40,010 nt of DNA from Butyrivibrio sp. (GTDB lineage Bacteria; Bacillota; Clostridia; Lachnospirales; Lachnospiraceae). A program made the translations under genes and the position numbers. Each line of letters opens with the position of its first letter. Within the stretch, counting starts at the first letter, position 1. Location of the stretch: positions 1 through 40,010 of the forward strand of contig JAEEXE010000028.1 in the NCBI GenBank assembly GCA_016291375.1. The letters are read 5' to 3'. Under the pieces are notes generated by a model. That model saw nothing but the letters and a program-made list of their open reading frames with translations. It made no database searches and was not told where the DNA came from. Of this stretch, positions 33,707 to 40,010 are shown one piece after another.

Positions 33707-34426
33707 TCAGCAAAGATTTCTCACTATACCGATTGATACATAATTATCTAATATTGCACCATAATCTGTCAATTCCTCATATTCCGGAGAATAAATCCCA
33801 TCTACCATCAAACTCACTCCTCCGTTAGCAAATTCTTCAACAGCCTTGTATCTGTCAGTATAAAAAGCCTTCCTTGACACTTTTCTGTCGTGGAGAACTC
33901 CTTTACATTCCTCAAGGCGGCAGTGAGGGAAATTAACATTCCATATCTGCCCCGGAACATAGTCTTTCTCCATCAGTTCTTCCAGAACCTCCTCCAGATA
34001 TCTGTCTGTAACCTCATGGCAACCGGTTATTCCCTCGGAAAGGGCTATAGAAAGATATCCTTGGAACTCTCCCTCAAAGGCGGCTCCTGCCGTTGCAGAA
34101 TACTGAATATCCGAAGCCACATTGTAACCGAAATTGATCCCGGAAAGAACCACATCCGGCTTATCAGGCATGATATTAAGGGTTCCGACTCTTACACAGT
34201 CACCCGGTGTTCCGCTACAAGAAAAAGCATGAACTCCCTCCACAGAAAACTCATGAGGATGTACATCAATAGGATGTCTCAACGTAATACTATGCGACGC
34301 TGCGCTCCGCTGGCTTTCCGGAGCCACTATCCACACTTCGCCAAACTTCTTCGCAGTTTCAGCCAGTCTGACAATTCCGTCAGATTCTATTCCGTCATCA
34401 TTTGTAATAAATATCTTTTTGCTCAT
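33707..34426 (-). CDS. surE: 5'-nucleotidase SurE
   Basis: This 239-residue enzyme shows SurE hallmarks: the N-terminal metal-binding ITNDDGIESDGI, VVAPESQRSAASHSIT (in the form IVAPESQRSAASHSIT), SCSGTPGDCV, VLSGINFGYN, and YSATAGAAFEG. SurE removes phosphate from nucleoside 5'-monophosphates and related substrates. The start at 34426 follows AGGGGAG. It is the first gene of the operon with DUF3160 and CapA, driven by an extended -10 promoter. Confidence 0.94.
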   Translation of the reverse strand: MSKKIFITNDDGIESDGIVRLAETAKKFGEVWIVAPESQRSAASHSITLRHPIDVHPHEFSVEGVHAFSCSGTPGDCVRVGTLNIMPDKPDVVLSGINFGYNVASDIQYSATAGAAFEGEFQGYLSIALSEGITGCHEVTDRYLEEVLEELMEKDYVPGQIWNVNFPHCRLEECKGVLHDRKVSRKAFYTDRYKAVEEFANGGVSLMVDGIYSPEYEELTDYGAILDNYVSIGIVRNLC

Positions 34427-34453
34427 ACACTCCCCTTTTTTCACATTTATCCC

Positions 34454-34462
34454 ATTATATCA
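34454..34462 (-). promoter_or_regulatory. Extended -10 promoter for the surE operon
   Basis: On the minus strand the sequence TGATATAAT gives a perfect -10 box (34454-34459) with the upstream TG of extended -10 promoters. No good -35 box is seen. It lies 27 bases before the surE start codon. Confidence 0.6.
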
Positions 34463-34562
34463 TTGCTTATTAAATCTTCCCACATTCAGAATCCCCATAA
34501 TATCGATTCATACATGAGAAATTAGGGTTAAATAAAATAATTATGAAGAATTGAAAATATAC

Positions 34563-34591
34563 TTGCAGTAGATGTAAGTGTGCGCTAAAAT
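34563..34591 (+). promoter_or_regulatory. Sigma-A promoter for the DUF1858 gene
   Basis: TTGCAG (34563-34568) and TAAAAT (34586-34591) are separated by 17 bases. The expected transcription start is at about 34598, the first base of the stem-loop described next. Confidence 0.6.
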
Positions 34592-34597
34592 GATTTC

Positions 34598-34615
34598 GCG
34601 CAATCTTTTTTGCGC
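34598..34615 (+). promoter_or_regulatory. 5'-terminal stem-loop of the DUF1858 mRNA
   Basis: GCGCAA (34598-34603) pairs with TTGCGC (34610-34615). The stem would start at or next to the predicted 5' end and stop just before the AAAAAGGAG ribosome binding site. Such 5'-terminal hairpins often protect mRNA from 5' decay; a regulatory role is also possible. Confidence 0.5.
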
Positions 34616-34630
34616 AAAAAGGAGTTCAAG

Positions 34631-34942
34631 ATGAGCTTAAAAGATTTATTCTTTGGAAATGATACAGAGAACGAAAGTGAGGAGACTATTTTGGCTAACG
34701 AAGAAGTAAAAAATGAAGAAACTGCCGCTAACGAGGCTCTCGTTACAGCAGATATGCTTGTAAGCGATCTTATTACCAAACATCCGCTTGCTGCACAGTT
34801 TCTTATGGAGTGCGGTATGGGATGTATCTACTGCCCCGCATCACAGATGGAATCACTTGCAGAGGCATGCGCTGTTCATGGAATTGACGGCGAAGAGATT
34901 GTAGACGCACTCAACGATTATCTTATCGAGCACAACGCTTAA
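34631..34942 (+). CDS. DUF1858 domain protein (hybrid-cluster-associated redox disulfide type)
   Basis: This 103-residue protein has an acidic low-complexity N-terminal half (EVKNEETAANEA) and a C-terminal DUF1858 domain (about 42-103) with the cysteine motif FLMECGMGCIYCPASQMES, followed by AEACAVHGIDGEEIVDAL. This domain often sits beside the hybrid-cluster protein or sulfur and redox enzymes, and is thought to use a redox disulfide. Here it stands alone. The ATG at 34631 follows AAAAAGGAG; an ATG seven codons earlier would include that site. Confidence 0.88.
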   Translation: MSLKDLFFGNDTENESEETILANEEVKNEETAANEALVTADMLVSDLITKHPLAAQFLMECGMGCIYCPASQMESLAEACAVHGIDGEEIVDALNDYLIEHNA

Positions 34943-34955
34943 TACGGCAGCAAAA

Positions 34956-34983
34956 AAGCGCTCCCAAAAGGGGCGCTTCTTTT
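34956..34983 (+). terminator. Terminator after the DUF1858 gene
   Basis: AAGCGCTCC (34956-34964) pairs with GGGCGCTT (about 34970-34978), with one G-U, followed by CTTTT. It makes the DUF1858 gene a one-gene transcript. Confidence 0.85.
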
Positions 34984-35051
34984 GTGCACATCGTAAGAAT
35001 TTCTCAAGCGAAATCCTTTATTCAACAAGAAATTTCTCTACAACCTTCTTA

Positions 35052-35618
35052 TTATCCTTTACCGGAAATACCATTTAGCATAATATCGATCATAGCTTCC
35101 AAAGAATCTTCATAAACAATCTCTGCCTTTGTAAGCTCATCAGATCCGAGGAACTTCTCGATCGCTCCCTCTATCATAAGCTTTATAACTGTGATAGGGA
35201 CTCTGCGAATTAGTCCCTCATCCATAGCCTTGTTTATGAGTTTCTCCGTATCAGCCCAGTCTCTCTCTATCCTTCCGGTAAACTTTCTGTATACTTCCGG
35301 ATGTTTGTCTTTAAGCTGATATATCATTCTATAGTCTATATGCTTATATTTATCAGGAAGACAAGTTATAAGCTTAGAGATTTTCTCTACGAGCCCAAGT
35401 GAGTCATCAGCAATTATCTGCGCCTCTTTCTCTTTTAACGCAGAAAACCCATAGTCAACGGTTGTCATAAACAAATCGTCCTTGTCCTTAAACTCCTTAT
35501 AAATAGTCTTCTTACTGATATGAAGCGCCGTGGAAACATCATCCATGGTAAACTTCATTCCTTTGTCATTAAACTGACGTATTACTTCCTCTACGATGCT
35601 AACCTTTATTTCTGTCAA
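35052..35618 (-). CDS. TetR/AcrR-family transcriptional regulator
   Basis: This 188-residue regulator has an N-terminal helix-turn-helix (about 8-52: VEEVIRQFNDKGMKFTMDDV, then STALHISKKTIYKEFKDKDDLF) and a C-terminal helical ligand-binding part. The start is a TTG at 35618, after AAAAGGGG; the first ATG (codon 21) would cut off helix 1, so TTG is preferred. The upstream 45 bases hold a perfect palindrome overlapping a -35-like box, fitting autorepression. It follows pepD, which may be a target. The ligand is unknown. Confidence 0.9.
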   Translation of the reverse strand: MTEIKVSIVEEVIRQFNDKGMKFTMDDVSTALHISKKTIYKEFKDKDDLFMTTVDYGFSALKEKEAQIIADDSLGLVEKISKLITCLPDKYKHIDYRMIYQLKDKHPEVYRKFTGRIERDWADTEKLINKAMDEGLIRRVPITVIKLMIEGAIEKFLGSDELTKAEIVYEDSLEAMIDIMLNGISGKG

Positions 35619-35645
35619 TTTTTTTCCCCTTTTATAAACGTTTGT

Positions 35646-35662
35646 ATTGATATAATATCAAT
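35646..35662. promoter_or_regulatory. Perfect 17-bp palindrome, candidate TetR operator
   Basis: ATTGATATAATATCAAT is a perfect palindrome about a central base. On the minus strand it contains a -35-like TTGATA 17 bases before TTTATA. A second imperfect palindrome (AAACGTTT core, 35636-35643) lies between it and the start codon. Position and symmetry fit an autorepression site. Thirteen of its bases recur in the pepD promoter at 37176-37188. Confidence 0.55.
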
Positions 35663-35663
35663 G

Positions 35664-37103
35664 TTATGCCAGAACAGCCTTAAGATAATCCCATACACGG
35701 GCTGTTGAAGCAACAGAAAGCTTTTCCTTGGTGGAATGAATATCCTTCATATCAGGACCTATTGAGATACAATCAAGTCCCGGGATCTTATAACAAAAGA
35801 TCCCGCACTCCAGACCTGCATGAATTGCTTCCAGCTTAGGTTCCTTTCCATATAACTTCTTATATACTTCAACCATGTGATCACGAAGCTCAGAATGGCT
35901 TCTGTACTGCCAGCCGGGATATCTTCCTGCAGAATGTACCTCACATCCAAGAAGTCCCGCTATTGTCTCAAGCTTCTTATCAAGAGCATCAAATGCAGAA
36001 TCTACACTGCTTCTAAGAGCCTGTACTACAAGAACGCTGTCATCAGTTGTCTTAACTATTCCCATATTAAGAGATGTCTCAACAAGGCCGTCAATAGCAG
36101 CGCTCATAGCCTGTACCCCATCGGGCATGATGCCTATAAGTTTCACAAGATTCTGTGTAGTCTTATCATCCATACATGAAGCTGTCTGATTCTCTTTCTC
36201 AGCAAAAGAGATTACAAGTCCCGGATCCTTAAGTTCATATTCACTCTTTATTCCTTCAAAAGTTTTAACTACTATTTCTTTTGCCTTTTCTATATCTTTT
36301 TTATCTATCAGGACAAAGCTCTCGCAATCTGTAGGAATGGCATTATCCGCAACTCCTCCCTCTATACTGATGACATTGATGGATATCTCATCAAGAAGTG
36401 CACTAAGCACTCGATTACAAATGATGTTTGCATTTCCTCTTCCGTACTTGATCATCTCACCTGAGTGTCCACCCTGAAGGCCTGATACAGACACTCTGCA
36501 GATTACGCCGTTTTTCTCAACCCTGGTCACAGGAAGTTTGCTGTTAAATCCGGATCCGCCTGCACAGCTGGTGATAAATACTCCCTCTTCTTCGTTGTCT
36601 ATATTTATCATCTTCTTGCCACTTAGCATAGAAAGATCAAGCTGCGCTGCTCCCAGCATACCGATCTCCTCATCGGTAGTAATGATTATCTCTAGAGGTG
36701 GATGGGGAATATCCTTGGAATCAAGTATCGCAAGAATATAAGCAACTGCTATTCCGTCATCTCCTCCAAGACTTGTGCCCTCTGCCCAGACATACTCACC
36801 GTCAGTTGTGACCTTTAGGCCGTCATTCAACATATTAATGTTGCAATCTGATTCCTTAACCGCAACCATGTCCATATGTCCCTGTAAAATAACGGTTTCT
36901 CTGTCCTCGTATCCCGGAGTGGCAGGTGCCTTGATGATAACGTTAAGAGCATCATCCTGCCACACTTCAAAACCTCTTTCCCTTGCAAAAGAAACAAGAT
37001 AGTCGCTGATCTTCTGCAGATTTCGAGATCCATGCGGTATATTACAGATCTCCTCAAAAAAATGAAAAACCTCTTTGGGTTCAATATTTGATAAAGCTGC
37101 CAT
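35664..37103 (-). CDS. pepD: Aminoacyl-histidine dipeptidase (peptidase family M20C)
   Basis: This 479-residue cytosolic zinc peptidase removes the N-terminal residue from Xaa-His and other dipeptides. The M20C signature shows in LQGHMDMVAV (metal His and catalytic Asp), GTSLGGDDGIAVAY (bridging Asp), TTDEEIGMLGA (catalytic Glu pair), and HAGLECGIF near the C terminus. The start at 37103 follows AAGGAGGT. Its leader contains an intrinsic terminator placed just downstream of its probable promoter. Confidence 0.94.
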   Translation of the reverse strand: MAALSNIEPKEVFHFFEEICNIPHGSRNLQKISDYLVSFARERGFEVWQDDALNVIIKAPATPGYEDRETVILQGHMDMVAVKESDCNINMLNDGLKVTTDGEYVWAEGTSLGGDDGIAVAYILAILDSKDIPHPPLEIIITTDEEIGMLGAAQLDLSMLSGKKMINIDNEEEGVFITSCAGGSGFNSKLPVTRVEKNGVICRVSVSGLQGGHSGEMIKYGRGNANIICNRVLSALLDEISINVISIEGGVADNAIPTDCESFVLIDKKDIEKAKEIVVKTFEGIKSEYELKDPGLVISFAEKENQTASCMDDKTTQNLVKLIGIMPDGVQAMSAAIDGLVETSLNMGIVKTTDDSVLVVQALRSSVDSAFDALDKKLETIAGLLGCEVHSAGRYPGWQYRSHSELRDHMVEVYKKLYGKEPKLEAIHAGLECGIFCYKIPGLDCISIGPDMKDIHSTKEKLSVASTARVWDYLKAVLA

Positions 37104-37121
37104 GTCATACCTCCTTACGGC

Positions 37122-37158
37122 AAAAAAATAGAAGTCTCGATCGTCTCGAGACTCCTAT
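37122..37158 (-). terminator. Terminator of the rplT operon, located in the pepD leader
   Basis: On the minus strand ATAGGAGTCTCGA and TCGAGACTTCTAT form a 13-bp stem (one G-U) with a five-base loop, followed by seven T. It ends the infC-rpmI-rplT transcript. It sits between the probable pepD promoter and the pepD ribosome binding site. Confidence 0.85.
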
Positions 37159-37187
37159 ATTTTATCTTAAAAAAAATATTATATCAA
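37159..37187 (-). promoter_or_regulatory. Probable sigma-A promoter for pepD
   Basis: On the minus strand TTGATA (37182-37187) and TAAAAT (37159-37164) are 17 bases apart. The -35 region is part of a 13-base match to the TetR-associated palindrome. The predicted start site falls in the outer part of the terminator stem. Confidence 0.55.
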
Positions 37188-37235
37188 TCGGCGTTTCCGC
37201 CTCTAATACACAACGTAAAGCGATAAAAATAACTA

Positions 37236-37592
37236 TTAAGCAATCTTAGTCTTAGCAAGCTCTGCAAGTGTCTTGAATCCCTCAGGATCGTTAACTGCAA
37301 GCTCAGCGAGCATCTTTCTGTTGATGTCTACACCAGCAAGCTTAAGACCATGCATCATGTTGCTGTATGAAAGTCCGTTAATTCTTGCAGCTGCGTTGAT
37401 ACGAGTGATCCAAAGAGATCTCATATCTCTCTTCTTCTGCTTACGTCCAGCGAAAGCTGAAGTAAGTGCTCTCATAACTGACTGCTTAGCTACTCTATAC
37501 TGCTTAGATCTTGCTCCTCTATATCCTTTTGCAAGCTTTAATACTCTATTGTGCTTCTTCTTGGCATTTAATGCGCCTTTAACTCTTGCCAT
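37236..37592 (-). CDS. rplT: 50S ribosomal protein L20
   Basis: This 118-residue protein is full-length L20 ([49 protein letters not shown]). L20 is needed for early assembly of the large subunit, and in Firmicutes it represses this operon through the mRNA leader. The start at 37592 follows TAGGAGGATAT. It is the last gene of infC-rpmI-rplT, 55 bases after rpmI. Confidence 0.98.
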   Translation of the reverse strand: MARVKGALNAKKKHNRVLKLAKGYRGARSKQYRVAKQSVMRALTSAFAGRKQKKRDMRSLWITRINAAARINGLSYSNMMHGLKLAGVDINRKMLAELAVNDPEGFKTLAELAKTKIA

Positions 37593-37647
37593 CTTAATAT
37601 CCTCCTAAATTAATCAAATAACAAAATATCTTAACTAAGTGCCCTAA

Positions 37648-37848
37648 TTATGCATAGGGAAGAATGCTCTTCATTGCCTTTACATTTGTTGCATCAACAA
37701 GTCCGGCATGTCTAAGGTTTCTCTTTCTCTTTGTGGACTTCTTTGTTAAGATGTGGCGCTTATACGCTTTGTTTCTCATGAGCTTGCCTGTGCCTGTAAC
37801 CTTGAATCTCTTGGCAGCAGCTCTCTTTGTCTTCATCTTTTGCTGCAT
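37648..37848 (-). CDS. rpmI: 50S ribosomal protein L35
   Basis: This 66-residue, very basic protein is L35 ([34 protein letters not shown]). The start at 37848 (MQQK) has AGGAGGAA nine bases upstream. It lies between infC and rplT, the universal order. Confidence 0.97.
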   Translation of the reverse strand: MQQKMKTKRAAAKRFKVTGTGKLMRNKAYKRHILTKKSTKRKRNLRHAGLVDATNVKAMKSILPYA

Positions 37849-37914
37849 AACTAAATTCCTCCTGTGAATCCTTTAATTTGTGGTGCTTTATTTTTAACCA
37901 ATACTTGGCAAAAA

Positions 37915-38424
37915 TCAGTTTTTCTTCTCGGTAAGGAACATTGTCATACTACGTCCCTCAACCTTAGGCTGCTTCTCAATAACAGCAACATCACTAAGTG
38001 CCTCTGCAAAGTCTGTAAGAATATGAACACTGGCACCCATGTGAGCCATCTCACGACCACGGAAACGAAGAGTAATCTTAACTCTGTTTCCTTTCTCAAG
38101 GAACTTCTTAGCTGCATTAACCTTTGTATTCAGATCGTTGGTATCAATGTTAGGTGAAAGTCTGATTTCCTTGATCTCGACAGTCTTCTGCTTCTTCCTT
38201 GCTTCCTTCTCTTTGCGAAGCTGCTCATACTTGTACTTACCGTAATCAACAACTCTGCAAACAGGTGGCTTAGCATTTGGGGCAATCTTTACAAGATCAA
38301 CTCCCTCATCATCAGCAATCTTTCTTGCATCCTGGATTGACATAACTCCAAGCTGCTCGCCGTCGATACCGATTACACGAACCTCTTTGTCTCTGATCTG
38401 ATCGTTAATAAATAATTCGCTAAT
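37915..38424 (-). CDS. infC: Translation initiation factor IF-3, ATT start codon
   Basis: This 169-residue IF-3 binds the 30S subunit and checks start-codon pairing. The N-terminal domain has INDQIRDKEVRVIGIDGEQL, and the C-terminal domain has EIRLSPNIDTNDLNTK and KITLRFRGREMAH. The protein must start near SELFINDQ. No ATG, GTG or TTG is suitably placed, but an ATT at 38422-38424 lies eight bases after GGAGG. AUU starts are known for infC in E. coli and allow IF-3 autoregulation. The upstream in-frame ATG falls inside the leader terminator and is rejected. Confidence 0.95.
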   Translation of the reverse strand: MSELFINDQIRDKEVRVIGIDGEQLGVMSIQDARKIADDEGVDLVKIAPNAKPPVCRVVDYGKYKYEQLRKEKEARKKQKTVEIKEIRLSPNIDTNDLNTKVNAAKKFLEKGNRVKITLRFRGREMAHMGASVHILTDFAEALSDVAVIEKQPKVEGRSMTMFLTEKKN

Positions 38425-38448
38425 GGTTTTGTCCTCCGTATATAGGAA

Positions 38449-38592
38449 TAAAAAAAGTGGATACAACTGCTTTGTATCCACTGATAATCACGCTCAAAAA
38501 ACCTAATGCTAATAGATGTCTTGAAAGTTATTAACGCCTGCCAGCTTCGCCGCAGGGTGAGAGTGGATACTCTGCTTTGTTTTCAAATACTC
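38449..38592 (-). promoter_or_regulatory. infC operon leader with attenuator (L20-leader type)
   Basis: The leader ends in a strong intrinsic terminator (38449-38482: AGTGGATACAA with TTGTATCCACT, then seven T) located 25 bases before the infC start codon. Farther 5' (38562-38580) the leader holds a near copy of the terminator's loop and 3' arm, including GTATCCACT, which can pair with the 5' arm and prevent the terminator. This is a classic antiterminator design. In Bacillus the equivalent leader is controlled by L20; control here is inferred. Between them lies a GC-rich structured stretch (CTGCGGCGAAGCTGGCAGG). Confidence 0.82.
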
Positions 38593-38597
38593 AAGTA

Positions 38598-38626
38598 CAT
38601 TAACACATTTATCAAGTACTTGTCAA
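38598..38626 (-). promoter_or_regulatory. Promoter of the infC operon
   Basis: On the minus strand a perfect TTGACA (38621-38626) is followed after 17 bases by TTAATG (38598-38603), or after 18 by TAATGT. The -35 box lies within the last codons of the VanZ gene. TCAAGTAC occurs twice on the plus strand at 38591 and 38612, 21 bases apart across the promoter. Confidence 0.6.
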
Positions 38627-39178
38627 CTGTTTTCTGTTATTTTTATTAAATTTGTTATCAAGCATAGTTCTGAACATAGTCATTTGCCCAGTCCAGCCCA
38701 GAATTGTTGCGATTACCAGACCTATCATGACTCCACAGCTGTCAATAAGAACATCAGTGGTCTGAGGGCTGCGCCCGTCACTAAAGGACTGATGGAATTC
38801 ATCAAGTCCGGCAAAGACTACGCAAAAGCTCCCGGCCATCAGTACCAGCCACAGTCCCTTTACGCCATATACATATAAAGGAAATGCTACGGAAACAGCC
38901 AGCATAACATACTCTGTCACATGAGCGGTCTTTCTGATCAGATGCTGGGATCTGTTTGTCAGCTCCTCAAGCTCAGTCTGAGACCATCCTCTGTCAAAAG
39001 TGTTATTTGCCACAGAAAACACCGTCATACCAACCTGATAGCTCAGCTGACCGCTCTCTGTATCATTCTGAGCAGAAAACGAAAAAATCATACACATTAT
39101 TAAAATTGCAGGCAGAAATGAAAGCGGCTTAAGCACGGTCTTCCAATTCCTGCTGATAGAAATCCCCAAATTACTCAT
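38612..39178 (-). CDS. VanZ-family membrane protein
   Basis: This 188-residue protein has four or five hydrophobic segments and the VanZ-family motifs SFSAQND, RKTAHVTEYVML and GLDEFHQSFSDGRSPQTTDV with DSCG. VanZ of enterococci gives low-level teicoplanin resistance, but most family members in Firmicutes have no known role, so no resistance is inferred. The start at 39178 overlaps the flavin reductase stop by four bases. Its final codons contain the -35 box of the infC promoter. Confidence 0.9.
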   Translation of the reverse strand: MSNLGISISRNWKTVLKPLSFLPAILIMCMIFSFSAQNDTESGQLSYQVGMTVFSVANNTFDRGWSQTELEELTNRSQHLIRKTAHVTEYVMLAVSVAFPLYVYGVKGLWLVLMAGSFCVVFAGLDEFHQSFSDGRSPQTTDVLIDSCGVMIGLVIATILGWTGQMTMFRTMLDNKFNKNNRKQLTST

Positions 39179-39759
39179 CTCTTGTCTTTCTTCTTAACCT
39201 TCCTGGCAACGCTGTAACCAAATTTGCCAAGGCGCTCTCCCAACATAAAATACTCCCCGTGAGAATAAGCCACCAGTTTGGCTTTTCCCAGATCCAGACG
39301 TCCCTTGTCATCCAGGAGACCATCGTCTACAGATACACTGACCACTTCAGCTATGAACATATCGTGGCTTCCCAGATCAATCACCTGCTTAACCTTACAT
39401 TCAATGTTAACCGGTGACTCCTCTATTCCGGGAGCAGATATCTTCTGTGATGGCAGTGGTGTAAGCTTCATTTCCTTGAACTTATCATAGTCTTTTCCCG
39501 ATCTTACGCCGCACCAGTCAGCTGCTCGTGTGAGCCTTTTGGATGTGAGATTAACTACGAATTCGCCTGTTTCCTTGAGAATAGCGTAGGAATAACGCTC
39601 TTTTCTCACTGATATGGAAAGCATGGCAGGGGAACTGCAAATAGTTCCCGCCCATGCCACTGTTATAATATTTGGAGTCTCACCGGGCCTTCCGCAGCTC
39701 ACCATCACAGGTGGAACGGGGTAAAGCATGTTGCCCGGACGCCATATTTCTTTGGACAT
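39175..39759 (-). CDS. Flavin reductase-like FMN-binding protein
   Basis: This 194-residue protein belongs to the flavin reductase domain family: VPPVMVSCGRPGETPNIITV, WAGTICSSPAMLSISVR, GEFVVNLTS, then SPVNIECKVKQVIDLGSHDMF (seen as ESPVNIECKV and GSHDMFIAEV). Members bind FMN and act as flavin or other oxidoreductases; the partner is unknown. The C terminus is a Lys-rich tail (KVKKKDKR). The start at 39759 follows AGAGGAA. It lies 21 bases after pepF. Confidence 0.9.
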   Translation of the reverse strand: MSKEIWRPGNMLYPVPPVMVSCGRPGETPNIITVAWAGTICSSPAMLSISVRKERYSYAILKETGEFVVNLTSKRLTRAADWCGVRSGKDYDKFKEMKLTPLPSQKISAPGIEESPVNIECKVKQVIDLGSHDMFIAEVVSVSVDDGLLDDKGRLDLGKAKLVAYSHGEYFMLGERLGKFGYSVARKVKKKDKR

Positions 39760-39780
39760 ATAGATTCCTCTTTTTCCTGA

Positions 39781-40010
39781 TTACAGTCCCTTAACTGCCT
39801 CTTCCATCTCGGAGATAGCCTCACCGAATACAGCAAGAGCTGAATCGATAGGAGCCTTGGTTGTAAGATCAACGCCTGCGATCTTAAGAAGGCTTACAGG
39901 ATCCTGTGTGCATCCGCTTGAAAGGAACTGCTTGTACTTCTTAACTGCGCTCTCACCCTCTTTGAGGATCTTGTCAGCAATGGCAACAGCTGCTGCAAAA
40001 CTTGTAGCAT
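39781..40010 (-). CDS. pepF: Oligoendopeptidase F, C-terminal fragment (cut by window edge)
   Basis: Only the last 76 codons are inside the window; the gene continues past the right edge. The frame ends KKYKQFLSSGCTQDPVSLL and KIAGVDLTTKAPIDSAL, then a short helix and stop at 39781. These match the C-terminal end of M3B oligoendopeptidase F from memory. The catalytic HExxH is outside the window. It leads into the flavin reductase gene after 21 bases. Confidence 0.85.
   Translation of the reverse strand, partial: ATSFAAAVAIADKILKEGESAVKKYKQFLSSGCTQDPVSLLKIAGVDLTTKAPIDSALAVFGEAISEMEEAVKGL

Noticed and set aside
38425-38481. ATG at 38481 as the infC start
   Set aside because: It would place the leader terminator hairpin and ribosome binding site inside the coding region and add residues unlike any IF-3.
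38612-39178. Glycopeptide resistance from the VanZ-family gene
   Set aside because: VanZ-like proteins are common in Firmicutes without van clusters; no vanHAX or vanRS genes are present.

Overview
The window looks like a chromosomal segment of an anaerobic, motile, polysaccharide-using member of the Lachnospiraceae (Butyrivibrio or Pseudobutyrivibrio type). This is inferred from gene content, strong AGGAGG ribosome binding sites, moderate-to-low GC, a CUT1 sugar transporter with a YesM/YesN-type two-component system, a sigma-28-like promoter before a chemotaxis receptor, and Firmicutes-type infC-rpmI-rplT organisation. No species is claimed. Most genes are on the minus strand; the exceptions are the tRNA, a GTPase/acyltransferase/chemoreceptor block (23.9-29.8 kb) and a DUF1858 gene (34.6 kb).

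Layout. (1) 1-636: a tRNA-Thr(GGT), two 67-bp direct repeats and a ~200-bp near-palindrome, with no protein gene. (2) 11.1-0.6 kb, minus: a catabolic operon of a GH94 disaccharide phosphorylase (closest in remembered sequence to N,N'-diacetylchitobiose phosphorylase), a phosphohexomutase, a GNAT acetyltransferase, a sensor kinase and AraC-type response regulator, two permeases and a lipoprotein solute-binding protein. It reads as sense, import, phosphorolyse, isomerise the sugar 1-phosphate. (3) 16.0-11.2 kb, minus: rarA, a membrane-anchored DUF5722 glycosidase-like protein, malic enzyme and DUF4364, tightly coupled. (4) 19.6-16.1 kb, minus: a MATE transporter, a YhcC-type radical SAM protein and a metallo-beta-lactamase lipoprotein. 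(5) 20.4-19.7 kb: an undecaprenyl-phosphate sugar transferase. (6) 23.8-20.6 kb, minus: a zinc-ribbon membrane protein, then a compact envelope-signalling cassette of ECF sigma factor, 2-TM small protein, polytopic membrane protein and PrsW-type intramembrane protease, followed by a second, paralogous 2-TM protein.

(7) 23.9-29.8 kb, plus: a Tet(M)/EF-G-like ribosomal GTPase fused to a Rae1/YacP-type NYN endoribonuclease, an acyltransferase-3 membrane protein and a methyl-accepting chemotaxis protein. (8) 34.4-29.9 kb, minus: surE, a DUF3160 lipoprotein and a CapA-family protein. (9) A DUF1858 protein on plus. (10) 37.1-35.1 kb, minus: pepD and a TetR regulator whose upstream region carries a perfect palindrome. 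(11) 38.6-37.2 kb, minus: infC (AUU start), rpmI and rplT behind an attenuator-type leader. (12) 40.0-38.6 kb, minus: the 3' end of pepF, a flavin reductase and a VanZ-family protein.

The strongest candidate for an undescribed system is the GTPase-RNase fusion at 23964-26678: a translation-factor-like ribosome-binding GTPase covalently linked to a nuclease whose free homologue (Rae1) cuts mRNA in the ribosomal A site. Its promoter has a symmetric element around the -10 box. Second is the sigma/2-TM/polytopic/PrsW/2-TM cassette, a likely regulated-proteolysis circuit without a recognisable classical anti-sigma domain. Regulatory DNA is also notable: intrinsic terminators lie inside the leaders of the MATE and pepD genes, and the infC leader copies its own terminator arm.
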